A stretch of 64,000 bases of DNA, taken from Ailanthus altissimus. Its lineage: Eukaryota > Streptophyta > Magnoliopsida > Sapindales > Simaroubaceae. The notes below the pieces were generated by a model, which saw nothing but the letters and a program-made list of their open reading frames with translations, had not been told where the DNA came from and ran no database searches. Numbering within the stretch: the first letter of the stretch is position 1; every line of letters starts with the position of its first letter. The stretch lies in the NCBI GenBank assembly GCA_946807835.1, contig OX327702.1, positions 2,108,001-2,172,000 of the forward strand. Reading direction: 5' to 3'. Both the position numbers and the translations under genes were made by a program. This document shows positions 32,977-47,263 of this stretch, piece after piece.

Positions 32977-35900
32977 TTCAACTTATTTAACTTTTCTTCA
33001 CAGATCTAGTATTTTTCTTTTCTTTTCTTTTCTTCTTCTTGGTGATGAAATTTGCATGAATGGTTATATTTGAATCTCGAGTCGTTAATATTTTCTGATA
33101 AATTATTCTTTTATGTCAAGGGATAAGCTACGGTTCAGTCGCCTTAGTACAGCCGACTGTTTTCGCCGTTAGATATGCTTGGATGAAATTTAATTAATTA
33201 TAAAACTGGCAACTTAAGTAACCGGTGGAAATAGAGTTAGTGAAAAATATCAGAAACCCCCTCATTTAATTGGTGAAAGGTAAATATATACATTAAGAAT
33301 AATAATAAAAACTTCCCTATATGAAGTTAATAAATTTTTTTTATTTAAATTGAAATTAGATTTTTAATTGGAAATATATAACATAATTAAAAGTAAAATT
33401 AAAATTACTAAAATTTTAATATTTAATATAATTAAAATATATAATATCTTTATTTTTATATATTCCAACAAATAAAATCTTTATCTTTATATATTTCAGC
33501 AAATAAAATGTGGTTTGTCACAACACTTACATAATTTTTTTTGAATAATAACCAACTACATGCTAAATATATAGAAGTGGAGATATATTAGATGTTTGTT
33601 GGTGAAAACAGTAAATAGTGAGAACTGATATATTAAGTGGGCTACAACATACATGATGTTGTATGTAATTTATTTCTTTTTAATTTTTTATAAAATATTT
33701 AAAAGTCATACTTATATAAGAGACCCATAAAATAATATCCTATATATTATGTAACTTTTTTTTAGTGATAACTGACAAAATGTAAAGTATACAAAAGTGG
33801 TGATATCTTAGATTTTTGTTGGTAAAAATTATAAATAGTAAGAACACGTTATACATTAAGTAGGATACAATATATATAATGTTGTATGTAATTTATTTTT
33901 TTTAAATTTGTAAAATATATGAAAATCATGCTTATATAGGAGACCCATAAAATAACAACCCCTTATATTATATAACATTACTAGACCCGGACATGACCAT
34001 GACATTCTCCCCACTTATGCTGCAGACGTTCTCGTCGCCTTCTCGCTCAGAAACTCCTCGATCTTCTCTACGTTGAATGATAATCAGCAACGCGCTAAAT
34101 ATGTAAAAGTGAGGATATCCTAAACTTTTATCGGTGAAAACTGTAAATAGTGAGGATATCCTAAACTTTTATCGGTGAAAACTGTAAATAGTGAGGATAT
34201 CCTAAACTTTTATTGGTACTCTAAGTGGGATATAATATACATACAATTGTGGATGTATACTTTCATCATTTTCATACTTTTTTTTTTTGTATATTGATGC
34301 ACCAAATTGTTTGTTCTTAATTTATATAGTATTATTTTTAAATCTATTTAGACAATAACAAATTTTTTTTGTTAATTTTATGGCTCAAATTATAATTTTT
34401 TTTGGAGTTATATTATTCACAATGGCATTTCTTCTGTTCATTACCTTTTTGGCTCAAAAAAGTTTCTCAAATAATTTTTTATTATAAAAGTTTATAACAT
34501 TTTATAAGTGATTATTTTTGAATATTTTTTTTATCGTATCATAACACATGTGCATTCATTTAAAATATATATATTTATTTACTTTTAAAAATATTATTTA
34601 TTAAAAATATCAATTAATTATATAATGACACATGTTATTTATAACTAATTATATTATGATACGTATCTTTTTATTAAAAATATATATTTATTTACTTTAA
34701 AAATATTTATTCTCTAAAAAATATATTTATTACAAATATTAACTAATTACATAATGACACGTGTTATCATTAACTTATTATATTGTAACACGTGTTATTA
34801 TTTATCTTTTAATTGACAATTTTATTTTAAAAATAGTAAAAATATTATTTTATCTTTAAAGTAAATTTATTTAACAGTAAATACCTAAATTAATATAATA
34901 ATTATTAAAATCCGAGAGATTAAATTATTATATAATTATAAAATAAAAGATTAAATATGTTTTTTATATTTATATTTGTTTATTAATTATACGTAATGAT
35001 TTAAGTCAAAACACGTTAACAAAATTTAATATTATTAAAAAGTTGGCAGCAAGACTTGTAGGCCATATGAGTCGTGTGATCAACGATTAATATATGCTTC
35101 GGCACTAGTTCCAGTGTTGAACCCAACATAACCGTATCTGTCACTTTGTGCAGAATTGTGAGCAGCGTCTTGGTTTCTTTATTTATGTATTGACAAAAAA
35201 TCTCGAGTCATCAATCCACCAGTTGTAATTTTTTTATCTTTTGGGTTTCGTTTTTCTATTTTGTTGTTTTCTGATAATTGACTTGCTTTTATTAGGGTTA
35301 GGTTGGCATAATACCGGCATTTGAAAATAGAGAAAATACGGGAATCAAATCAAGTGTAGATCAGAAATAGAGCTAAAGAAAGGGAAAACAAACATCAATC
35401 AATCAGTGCTATTTGGACTTGTGATAACAAAAATAAAATAAAATAAGATAAAAGTAGGCACAAACAAAGTGACTCCCAATTCTTTAATCCAAAAAAGAAA
35501 ATGACTTACAATTCTTTAATAGAAATAAAAAGACTCCTAATTTTTTTTTTAAAATTATGTGAGATTATAATATATATTTTATTTAAATTACACTATCAAA
35601 AGTAAAAATATATATAATTTTAAATATATCTTAATATATATAATTTTGAGTATATTTTATTTAAATTAAAAAAATTATTTAAAATAATACATATAATTTT
35701 AAATATATCTCACTAAAAATCTCATTCGGATTAAAAAATAATTTTGCATACATCTTATCAAAATTAAAAAAGATTATTTAAAATAATATATTTAACTTTG
35801 AATACATCCGAATTAAAAGTTTCACTTGGACTAAAAAATTACAATTTTAAATATATTCTACTTGGATTAAAAGATCAACTAGAACTAACTTTCTATTAAA

Positions 35901-36550
35901 AATGATATATTCAAAGACTTTTGCTGATGATATAGTGTTCTCACAATCTAAAAATTAGATGATTCTTTCAATGTTTTTACCGTTATATTATTGATGGTAT
36001 TTTCCATAAGTAATAATTCATGACCTTTGAAAGTGATTTATGGTGTAATTTAGTAAATTTATGGAAGCCATGGAAAATATTGTTTAAATTATTTTCTAGC
36101 TTTACTTATCATGGGCTAATTTAAAAAATTAAATTCTTTCAATCAAAATTTATTGTTATCAATAATTACTTTTAAATGAAATTATAAATACTAATGTATG
36201 TGATGTGTTATTAAATCAGGTAGAGGTATAGCATAAAAATATCAAGTGCAAAGAACTTAACTAACTACTATTAAGTTTCCACTGTTTAAATAAGGGATAC
36301 TTGTTTTCTTTAAGATTTTGACTTAAATTTGATACCTTAGAAATTTCATTGTTACCCATAAAGGAGACACAACACGAGCACTTAAAGATCTTGACCCATT
36401 AAAAAAAGTCCTTAGCAAAAATTTCTCAACACTAAAAGCTCATCAAGAGGTTGATCATGCAAATCTTCTAACAGGTCGATTATATAAACTCTATATGAGG
36501 TCGACCATGTAAGTTTTTCGAAAGCCAACTACATAAGCTTTCCAATAAGG
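32977..36550. other. AT-rich 5' flank of the UGT gene and spacer
   Basis: Immediately upstream of the UGT start codon (minus strand) lies a purine-rich leader, and a candidate TATATAA-like site (aaatataacc) occurs at about 33063-33072. The rest is spacer with local repeats listed separately. About 35560-35880 contains degenerate repeats of 'ataattttaaatatatctc'. No coding region recognised. Confidence 0.5.
33540..34250. repeat. Degenerate tandem array of about 240-bp units with an embedded 41-bp repeat
   Basis: Three related blocks start near 33550, 33770 and 34080. Each contains a gctaaatat..aaaagtg.gatat..taga/aac.ttt.ttggtgaaaa.tgtaaatagt core, then aagtggg/aggata, and a gttgtatgtaatttatt-type tail (absent or altered in the last). 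Inside the third block a 41-bp unit (gtgaggatatcctaaacttttatcggtgaaaactgtaaata) is repeated about 2.6 times at about 34112-34219. Confidence 0.75.
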
Positions 36551-37465
36551 AGATGAATTAAGTATTTAAAAATTAATGTACTATTATAAATAATTTATGT
36601 AATAATAAAATATAAAAAAATTTAATAACAAATAATTACAATAAATAATAAAGTAAGGGATTAAGAGAATAACACATGGATATTTATATAGTTCGACACT
36701 TTATACGGTCTACGTCCATACCTCAAGCAACTTGTCTTGAGGATTCTACTAGCTTGCCTTAACCCAAAGCCAAGAATCAATATACTTGACTTCCAATGTG
36801 TCAAGAAATATTTAAAACAAATTAATTTTCACGATATCAATTAAACTCTTACAAAGAGTAACAACTCTTATCTCAAAGAAGTTTTTACAAACACTTGACT
36901 TACAACAAAAGAGTAATCACTCCATTCTCAAATGATTTCCCATGAACACTTGAATAAAATTAATACATGAATAAATAAAATAATTTAATCTCCCAAATGA
37001 ATAAATATGAAGGTATAAAACAATAAAACTCTCAATTTTGATATATGACATTTTTCTTCATTTCTTCTATTCTTGTTAAGCTTCAAATGAGTGAGGTATT
37101 TATAAAGAGTGAAAAATAGCCATTGCTACAGTATCTCTCCCGTGTTACAATGCTACTACAGTGTAATTATCTTTGCTATAGTGATCTTCTCAAAATTTTG
37201 ATTTTTTATATTTTAGTCTATTTTCTAAAACTTTCAAAACTTTGCACTTTGGTCCACTTCAACATGCTTAAATGATTTGGCCATAACTTTTTGTAAACAA
37301 CTCTAAATTTACTTCTATAAAATTTCTTGTCTTATCATCAAGTCTATGTACATTTTCTATTTCATGCAGTACTAGTATAATTTTGAATTTCCATTCTATT
37401 TTATTTGCTCCTATTTTACTTCACTTATGTATTTAAATCTCTCACTGCCTAAAAATGAGATTTGT
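36550..37465. repeat. LTR retrotransposon remnant (low confidence)
   Basis: The stretch 'atttatatagttcgacactttatacggtctacgtccatacctcaagcaacttgtcttgagg' resembles the 'acgtggttcggcaacttgcctacgtccacgg' leader block in the Copia LTRs of this window. It is followed by the caaagagtaacaactctt-type repeats such LTRs carry. No ends or coding parts could be defined. Confidence 0.4.
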
Positions 37466-37469
37466 TATC

Positions 37470-38620
37470 ATCAAAATACCAATATGTATGACTACAAAGT
37501 CAACAAGATGTATATCTCTGCTCTTGCAATATACAAGTTACGAAGGGATTATACGTATACATTATGACCTTAGTTTGTATGGTCTAACGCATTGATTTAT
37601 AATATACATGACGTGTGCATGGGGCATCGACCTAGGGAGTCTCATAATATAAAGTATACTCGTTGTGCATTGAGGCAACGTACTGGATTCAATAGTTCAA
37701 TCCAATAAATTTCAGCAAACCAGATATTTGTTTTAGGATCCCTCCGGTGTACACTTGTCAAAACTTAAATGTTAAGTACATCAATTAGTTAACAATAGTT
37801 GTTGACCAGAATAATTACAAGTGGCACAATCTAGAGTATTCATTGTTTGACTTTAAAATTACAATAATACCCTTACTTGTATGACAAGCAATATCTAATA
37901 AAATAAATAAATAATAGTTTTTATTTTATTTTATAATCTTAAAGTCAAATAATGATGTAATAAAATAATTGCACATGTGTTATTTATTATTTAATATATT
38001 AAAGGGAAACAAATAAACGCAAAAGTAATGGGCATGGCATGGAAAGCACAGCTTGGTGGGGGCATGGTTTGACTTGGCACAAAAAGAGGGAAATGGCTTT
38101 CATTTTGTAAAAGACTTGGTTTGGCAAAAATAAAAGAGAAATAGAGAATTTTGGTCTTTGATTTTTTTAAGAGTTGGAAACAAAATAAACTCTTATTCAT
38201 CCTCTTCCTTGGGCGGCCATTCAAGAAAGCAAAAGAGAAATTGTTTTCCTTGTTCAATAGTTGAACACATGAAAACAATTTCATTGCTTTAAAACAATTT
38301 GGTTAAAAAGTTTAAACTTTGGGTTAAGAGTTAATCTAAGATTGTCTTTAAGTGTTAAACATATTTTGTTAGAATTAAACCTGTCATTTTAGATAGCTCA
38401 ACCCCACCATTATTGAGTTCTAAAATTATCATCGATTGCATTTCAAGGTGGACTTCAGTTTAATCCAAAGGCTTGATAAGGTGAATTCTCAATATTTGAT
38501 TTCATTAGTGTATGAACTTAAATTTAAATGTGTTTATCATATTAGGAAATTATATTTCATGTTCTGTTGCACTAATATATATGTATGACATGCTTATTGC
38601 ACTATAATGAGCATATTGCA
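37470..38620. mobile_element. Family L1 LTR, partial inverted copy
   Basis: Reverse complement of the 6330-7870 part of copy 1: the accttagtttgtatggtctaacgc..., ctcataatataaagtatactcgttgtgcattg and ggatccctccggtgtacacttgtcaaaacttaa blocks appear in inverted order. It is truncated at the 37470 side and abutted by the Athila 5' LTR at 38629. The 37991-38284 open frame on the minus strand is part of this non-coding LTR. Confidence 0.75.
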
Positions 38621-38628
38621 CATGTATG

Positions 38629-39007
38629 TGATAGGGGGCATAAAAGCACTAGTGTATTTAGTACTTCGAATGAGAGATTTGCTATAATTCATGAATTTTT
38701 AACTATTTAATTGTATTTTTTATATCATAAATAGGTGTAAGAGGAAAATGTGACAAATAGAAACAAACGAGAGACAAATCTGATGAGAAACAAAGAAGTT
38801 ATGCTCAAAATACGAGATTGTCTGAACTTATAGTTGGGCGCTGCAACGCCTAAGGCTGAGACTTGGGTGCTATAGCGCCCAGACGCCCTCCACCAACTCG
38901 CATTTTTCAAGTTTCAAAGCCACGGTACCCATGCGACATATAAAACACCTTCCTAAATATCCTATTTCGATTTGAATTTGAAGGCCCTTGACCCTAGGGA
39001 TTTTTTA
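38629..39007 (+). repeat. Athila-like 5' LTR fragment
   Basis: Aligns from its TGATAG start with 52928-52937 joined to 55177-55550 (gcataaaagcactagtgtatttagtacttcgaatgagagatttgct). It includes the GC-rich palindromic block at 38845-38900 and the cctaaat.tcctatttcga.ttg.att block. It stops where the palindromic LTR insertion begins; the remaining two-thirds of the LTR and the PBS are missing. Confidence 0.85.
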
Positions 39008-42000
39008 TATCAGGCCCCAGACCCAAAAGATCTGAAACATGACATAACTTACACTCATTCAATAATGCATAAAATTTCAAATTTAAATTTAACATAGAAA
39101 TTCTTAGTAGGTTGCTAGTAAGCTCAACACAAAGATCAACCCATAACTACACTTGGTGAAACATAAACCAAATACAACCACACCTAATAAAATAATAAAT
39201 AAGTATTTATTCAATAAGGGCAAATCAAATATCTTAAACTACATGTCCATAAATGAAACACTCAACAACCTAACAACTTAGGAAACCCAAGGGATAACAG
39301 AAGCCTTGCCAAATCCGCTAAGCACACATATACCTTATTTACCTAACATCACTATAAACTATAATGAGTATAAAACTCAGTAAGCATACTAGTTTTTCAT
39401 ATATCAAAATACAAATACACACACACATATATATACACACACACACACAATGCATATGTATGATATGTCATGATAAATCAAAATCATAATCTTATCAAAT
39501 TACATGTCAGGTAAGCGCTTACACATTCTTTTAAAATATATAATAGGAATACCATTACCCAACTACTACTTAATAGGACTTCCATATCACATATCATATA
39601 ATAAGCTAAATGTCACCTGTCGATGACATATCGTATGAGAGGAATAGCACAAGTGAGGTTTAAATTTATATATATATAATTGCTCATGCCTAAAGGTAAG
39701 AGCTAAACCCTCACCCTGATCATCAGTGAGTCATCTCACATGCACCAATACGTCACCACACAAATGTGATGACTCACTCTTTCTTTAGGTACCAATAGGA
39801 TCTTCTCTACATACGGAACACATAACACATATTAATCCAGAAGGAAATGCCATACATAAAGGCTCCATAAATCACATAAGGTGCCTACTAAGTAAATAAT
39901 GAGTTCAAACATCCTTAAAACACAAAACGTATCTCAAGGACATTTTCCACTTCAAAAGCTTTCTTTATTAAACACATTTCATTTTGAAAGCTCACTTTCT
40001 TAAACACATTTATGTCTTTACTCAATGTCAATGTACACATTCATAAAAATATGTCTTTTACATTTTATATCAAATATACTTTGACATAACATAAACATAA
40101 ACATATTTCTAAGCACATTTACAAAATCATACATAAACAATTATTATGTTTATTGTGATTTCAGTAAAAGTCTAGTATACTTACCTCTTAGCACTTTCAG
40201 GTATAAGGCTTAATTCTCCTTAACCTATTAATGGAGATTAATCCTTTCATAAGTCTCACTATTCACACAAAAATATTTTAAATAGCTTACAGAATTATAC
40301 ATATTGCACTTATAACATCGAATTGGTCTAATTACTTGGTTTCTCAAAATCTGTTATTCTAACCACTTACACTTTACAAAAAACTTTTATACATCAAATG
40401 ATGTCCAATTACTCTAAAATCTGAATATATCATTCTTTACTCATATATATTTCTTATATATAAATATTATACCATAATTCCTACACAATCTATTTCATAA
40501 ACACCATCAAATCCAAACTATTATCCTGATAGGATCAAGATTTTTACTAAACAGTATTTAATCTCCCAATTTTATAAAATCATATACTAACTCAAAAATT
40601 ATAAAACTATCACATAATTACTCTTAACACATATATCTATCCATGACAAATTTTTTACTTCAAAATCCTTGCCAAAAGTATTTTAGAACCATTGTATTCC
40701 ATAGCTTTAAAATTTTATTTATCAAATAGTACAGTAAGTTGATACACTTTAAAAAATCATAACAATTTGATCACATTGATATAAATTCTCAATTTTGAAT
40801 ATATCATAGTAGACATGTAACATAATCATATTCCAAAACTTCATAATTTTTGAAGATCATATAGTAGACCAAAAATTATTCACCACTTCAACATACTGTT
40901 AACACAGGAAATTTTTAAAATTTTAGGGTCATTTTTGTAAATTCACTAAAAATTCAATTTCTGGAATTTCAATCAATTCAAAGTCTCAAATGGTTCTAAA
41001 CATGTCTAATTTCATATTTTCAAAATCCAAAACTAAAATCTAAGTACAATAATTTATAAAATTCTCGGATCAATAAACTATCAAATAGAAATTCTGTAAA
41101 TTCATCATAATTTATCAAGTTATCTACATAATCATCATCAATTCTCAATATATCTTACAAAATTCACATCAAGTCCTCAATTGTACATATTTATGGAAAT
41201 CAAAACATAAAGTAATTAACTTAATTAATACCAAGAAACTAAGAAATAATTATAATATACCTCTTAAAGTTTAAAATTTTAAAGTTCTTCGTCTTTTTGT
41301 TCTTCCTCTTCTCTTTCTCTCCCATCTCTTTCTCACTTTTCTCACTCTAAAAGAGGTGGATCGACTAAAAATGAATAAATTAAGGTTTAAAATATGTATT
41401 TTTATACTAAGAGGCTAACTTTTAGTATGCATTATATATGTATAATTTAAACCTTACTTGTGCTATTCCTCTCATACGGTATGTCACCGACAAGTGACAT
41501 TTGGTTCATTATGTGATATGTGATATAAAAGTCCTACTAAGTAGTAGTTGGGTGATGATATTCCTATTATATATTTTGAAAGAATGTGTAAGCGCTTACT
41601 TGACATGTGATTTGATAAGATTATAATTTTAATTTATCACGGTATATTATACACATGCATTATGTATATATATGTATTTGTATTTTGATATATAAAAAAA
41701 AACTAGTATGCTTACTGAGTTTTATACTCATTATAGTTTATGGTGATTTCAGGTAAATAAAGTACATATGTGCTTAACGAATTTGGCAAGGTTTCTGCTA
41801 TTCTTTGGGTTCCCTAAGTTGCTCGGTTGCTAAGTGTGTCATTTATGGACACGTGGTTTAAGATATTTGATTTGTCCTTATTAAAAAATACTTATGTATT
41901 ATTTTATTAAGTGTGGTTGTATTTAGTTTATGTTTCACCAAGTATGGTTATGGGTGAATCTTTGTGTTGAACTTACTAGCAACTTGCTAAGGATTCTTAT

Positions 42001-42106
42001 GTTGAATTCAAGTTTGAAATTTTATGCAATATTAATTATGAGTGTACATTATTGAATGACTGTAAGTTATATCGTGTGTCAGATCTTTTGGGTTTGGGGC
42101 GTGACA
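39008..42106. mobile_element. Palindromic pair of family L3 LTRs (inverted arms)
   Basis: One arm (39008 to about 39697, starting tatcaggccccagaccc) is the near inverse of the other (about 41418-42106, ending gggtttggggcgtgaca). The span between them is the remainder of the first LTR copy, which is read opposite to 45007-50062. Shared blocks include the aaccctcaccctgatcatcagtgagtcatctcac region of arm 1 and its inverse in 46900-46990. So a first LTR is joined near 41400 to a second, truncated and inverted one. No matching target duplication flanks the pair. Confidence 0.8.
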
Positions 42107-45001
42107 ACTGGTGTATATAAGATTGACGCATTCAATGAATTGACAGCGTAAATTAATTCATTATTCAAGAAGTTTGATACATTGAACGTCGTCAAAACTC
42201 AATAAGTGACATGTGACTTTTGTAGTGATAACCACATGAATGAGTGGTGTATAGAAGCGGTGAATTATATGGGCATTTTTAATCGTCAACAACTAAACCC
42301 ACAATTAAATTCCCATAATCTGAAGTGGAGAGTGTTAACTTGTTTTTGGGTGTATCATGTTGAAAAACTTAAATATATGTCTCATATATATGATTTGCAA
42401 TGGAATTAAACATATAATCATTATGCACACATGTAAACTGAATTATAAATAAGTCAAGATTGCAGAAATATACCTTTAATGAACTTCAGTGAATATTTTA
42501 AATTTTTGCAGCTTATCTTGAAGTCTACTCTTAAATAATTCCAGTCTACAATAATCTGGTGAGATTGTGGAGTTAGAATGGTAGCTTTAATTAATTTCTA
42601 GGAGCATGTGTTCAAACTTTTTTAACAAATACATATTTATTTTCAAAAACATAAATTGTTTATGCAACTCTTACATAGCATCTTTAAAATTATTTTTCAT
42701 TTAAGCATGTTTTATCCAACTCTTGTCTAAAAAGAATATTTTTGTTTCTCAATTTTCTTGTTTTTTTTTGGCATGGCCAAATGATGGAAATTGAAAGAGA
42801 ATTGATCAAATCAATTCATCTCTATTTTAATGGTTGAACCACTTTTATTTTGTTTTGTTTTGTTTCTCCACCAAAAAATAATAAATGGCCAGCCTTTTAA
42901 TTTTGTTGGCCACTAATGTTTTTTTTTTCTTTTTACTAATACTTATTTATTGAATAAATTTACAGCATTATTAATTAACACAAATAAAATGAAAAATGAC
43001 ATCTTCATTTTCTTTTATTATTGTGCTAGTAATTACCACTTAATAAAAATTAAAATATTTTTAATTTTTATAAATTTTATAAATTTTACTTTAATGGTGT
43101 TCCATAATTCATAATATCATACCATTATTAATAAGTCATAGTAATAATTGTTTGTATCCACATTGAAATTTAAAATAACAATTATTATATATACTATTTA
43201 ATTAATTATTTAAAAATAATTTTGAATAATTATTTTACTTTACTTATTTTTACTAGTAAAGTTAATAGGTCAATTTAAGGGAAAAATAATTTATGGATTA
43301 AATTATATCACTTGTCAACATCCTATTAGTTAACAACTTATGTCAACTAATTATATAATGTACTTAATAATTAAGTCTTGACAAATGCACATCCCAAGGA
43401 ATCTTTAAACAAATATCTAGTTTGCTAAAAGTTTTTAGATAAATAATTGAATTTAGTTTGCTACCCTAGTGCGCAATAAGTACACTTCATATTGTGAGAC
43501 TTGTTAGGTTCACGCTCAATTTGTTAAATGAAACTCCTCCATACGTCCACGAACGATGCACTACACATAAGTTACGAATATTATAAAGTAGCACATTAGA
43601 CCATACAAGTTGAAGTTATAGCATTTATGTATAATCACTCCGTCATTATCTTAGAAAAGCAGAGATATAGACCATCACCATCAAATCTCTATTTGGCCAA
43701 TCTTGAATTTATCTCTAGATTTGTATTTTCATAAACAATATTTGTAAACACTTTTGCAATATTTTTTAATCCTATAGAAAATATTCTCAGGGTTTATACT
43801 TGTGGCGACAAAATTTTCTAAAATACAATCTCGAAGCATCAAGTTATACAACCCACTCATATAAGTTGACGGATCCTATATCTACGCACACCGAACTCTA
43901 TAAACATCGGACCATACCCAGCGACAATCAGCGATTAAACCATGAAAGATTTTTGACAAGTGTGGAACCAAAGTATGGTGGATTACTCACAAGCCCATTA
44001 TGGCACTCAGATCAAAGGACTATGAATACTACTCAACTCGAAAGACCTTCTATTGATGGCTTTATGAGATGTCTATTAGAAGTCTTCATGAGTCTATTTA
44101 ATACCCAGTTCTCACTGAATACCTATATCTCTATACGAGCTTTCGCTAAACTGATGGTTTGCTAAGACTAATTATATGAACCATATAAATATAGACATAC
44201 ACTATTCTTTATTATTGGGTTTCACCGATAGACCCGCATCGATGAAATTAGATCAGAAATATAGTGTTTGAAAATATACCTACATAATGACATTTCTTAG
44301 CACCATCTGTAACTCTTTGCAGCTACTTTATTACTAATATATTCTCAGGTCTTTGTAACATTTCAGACAAGGTTCTAACTCCTTAGATTTCGCTAACTCT
44401 TATAACTTGCTAACTCTTAACACTTTTAACTTTTAACATTGCTAACTCTTAGCACTGATTTAAACTTCTTTAGACCAGATCTGAATTTCTTCAGATCATA
44501 CAATGTCTGAAATGTTACAAGCATCTTACCATTTAATAATTAATAATAATAATGATTTTATTAGAAATGATAATTATATAAATATTATAATTAAATATTT
44601 ATACATAATAGGATGACACGTAAATACAAATCCTAACAGAGAGATTATCCTAACGTTTTTTTGTAACAATCAAGAGGAGTCATTTAGACCAATGAATCCC
44701 TCAAGATTCCAGCCACCACAATTTAAAAAACCAACTTTGGAAGACATGTTGATGCAATATATGAAGTTCAACGATGTCATCCGATAGCATCATTGAAGAA
44801 TTTATGAGGTACAAAAGAACAACTTACTGCAGCTATTAATAAGCAACCTTAAGGCACTCGATCAAGCGACACCGAAGCAAATCCTAGAAATATAAAGTAA
44901 TACCAAGCCATTAACTTGAAAAGTGGTAAGATATTACAATATAACATATCCAAACATCCACCATCAAGTGTGAAAGAGAAGGAGAAGGTGATACAAGAAG
45001 A
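42107..45001 (+). pseudogene. Athila-like gag, split by a solo LTR at 42333-44638
   Basis: The plus-strand translation of 42107-42332 gives GVYKIDAFNELTA, INSLFKKFDTLNV and a degenerate zinc knuckle CDFCSDNHMNEWC, then YMGIFNRQQLNP. This is the layout of the Athila gag C-terminal region. After the insertion, 44644-45001 continues with PQGTRSSDTEANPR and LKSGK-like segments typical of the end of that gag. Several stops and frame changes are present, so it is non-functional. Confidence 0.8.
42333..44638. mobile_element. Solo-LTR-like element, family L1, copy 3
   Basis: A 2306-bp insertion starting tgttaac and ending cctaaca, with a perfect 5-bp duplication gagag at 42328-42332 and 44639-44643. 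Colinear with 6330-8809. The gag frame of the Athila element resumes on the other side. Confidence 0.92.
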
Positions 45002-45006
45002 AGAAG

Positions 45007-47232
45007 TGTAGTAACCAGTATCCACAATCGATAAGAATAAGTATTTTTATATATATAAATATACATATTTTATTTATATGTGAATGATACTTGATTTATG
45101 TATTGTTATTAGTAGTGTTTGTATAGGTTAAGGACTACTATTAGTATTGGGTTTATTTGTAAGACTTTAGATTTATTTTAGGGACCAAATTGTAATACTT
45201 TGAAAGTTTTAAGGGTAAACTCGTAAATACAAAAAATTAGCATCTTAGTATAAAAAAATACTTTTGAAACCCTAATTCACTCATTTTGGTCGAGCTACCT
45301 CTTTTAGAGTGAGAAAAGAGAGAAAGAAATGGGAGAGAAAGAGAAGAAGAAGAAGAAGAAGAAAAGAAGAAGAAGAAGAAAGTTGGAATTTAAGTTTTAA
45401 GAGGTATATTATAACCCTTTCTTAGTTTCTTGGTGTTAAATTAGTTAATTCCTTTAAGTTTTAATTTCTGAAAATATGTATAATTGAGAATTTAATGTGT
45501 ATTTCATAAAATATTGTGAGAATTGATGATGATCTATATAGATAGCTTGATAAATCATGATGAATTACAGAATTTCTACGTGATAGTCTCTTGATCCTGG
45601 AATTTTATAAATTGTTGTGATTCGATTCTGGTTTTGAATTTTGAGTGTATGAATTAGACATATTTAGAATCATTTCAGACTTTGAATCGATTGAAAATTC
45701 CAGAAATTGAATTTGTAGTGAATTTATCAAAATGACCCTAAAATTCTGAAAATTTCTTGTGTTAACAGTATGATACAGTGACAAATAATTTTTGATTTTC
45801 TTAATGATTTTTAAAAATTTAGAAATTTATGGAATATAATAAGTTTATATGTTTAATATGATATACTAAGAATTGAGAATTTAGATTGATGTGGTTAAAG
45901 TTTTATAATTTTCTAAAGAGTGTCAGTTTATTGCAGTATTTGATTAACATATTTTTAAAGTTATGGAATAAAATAGTTTTAAAATACTTTTGGCAGGGAT
46001 TTTGAAGTGAAATATTTATCATGAATTCAAATATGTGTCAAGAGTAATTCTGTAGTATTTTTGTAATTTTTGAGTTAGTATCTGATTTTATAAAATTACG
46101 AGACTGAATACTATTCAGTAAATATCTTGATCCCGCCAAAATAATAGTTTGGATTTAATGGTGTTTATGAAATGGAATGTGTAAGAATTATGATATAATA
46201 TTCTTATATAAAAAATATATATGAGTGAAGAAAGATATATTATGATTTTGGAGTAATTGGACATTATTTGATGTAAAAGAAAATTTTGTTAAGTGTAAGT
46301 GGTCAAAATGACAGGTTTTGAGAAACCAAGTAATTAGACCAAGTCGATGTGATAAGTACAATATGTGTAATTTTGTAAGCTATTTAAAGTATTTTGTGTG
46401 AATTTTGAGGCTTATGAAAGGATTAATCTCTATTGATAGGTTAAGGAGAATTAAGCCTTGAAGCCGAAAGTGCTAAAAGGTAAGTATACTAGACTTTTAC
46501 TGAAATCACAATAAATATAATAATTGTCTGTATGATTTTGTAAATGTGCTTAGAAACATGTTTATGTTATGCCAAAATATATTTGATATGAAATGTGAAA
46601 GAAATATGTTTATGAATGTGAGCATTAACATTGAGCATGGACATACATGTGTTTAAGAAAATGAGCTTTCAAAATAAAATGTGTTTAACAAAGAAAGCTT
46701 TTGAAGTGAAAAATGTCCATGAGATACGTTTTGTGTTTTGAGGATGCTTGAACTCACTATTTACTTAGTAGGCATTTTATGTGATTTATGAAGCCTTTCT
46801 ATGTAGCCTTTCTATGTAGCCTTTCCGTGTAGCCTTTCCTTCGGGATTGGTATATGTTATATGTTTCGTATGTAGGGAGAATCCTATTGGTACCTAAAGG
46901 AAGAGTGAGTCATCACATTCGTGTGGTGGCGTATTGGTGCATGTGAGAGGACTCACCGATGATCAGGGTGAGGGTTTGGCTTTTACCTTCGGGCATGAAC
47001 ATTATATATATGTAATTTAAAAATCTCACTTGTATTATTCCTTTCATATGGTATGTCATCTACGAGTGACATTTGGCTAATTATGTGATATGTGATATGT
47101 AAATCCTACTAAGTAGTAGTTTAGTGATGGTATTCCTATTATATGTTTTGAAAGATTGTGTAAGCGCTTACATGATATGTGATTTGATAAGATTATAATT
47201 TTGATTTATCACAGCATATCATACGTATGCAT

Positions 47233-47263
<31 letters not shown>

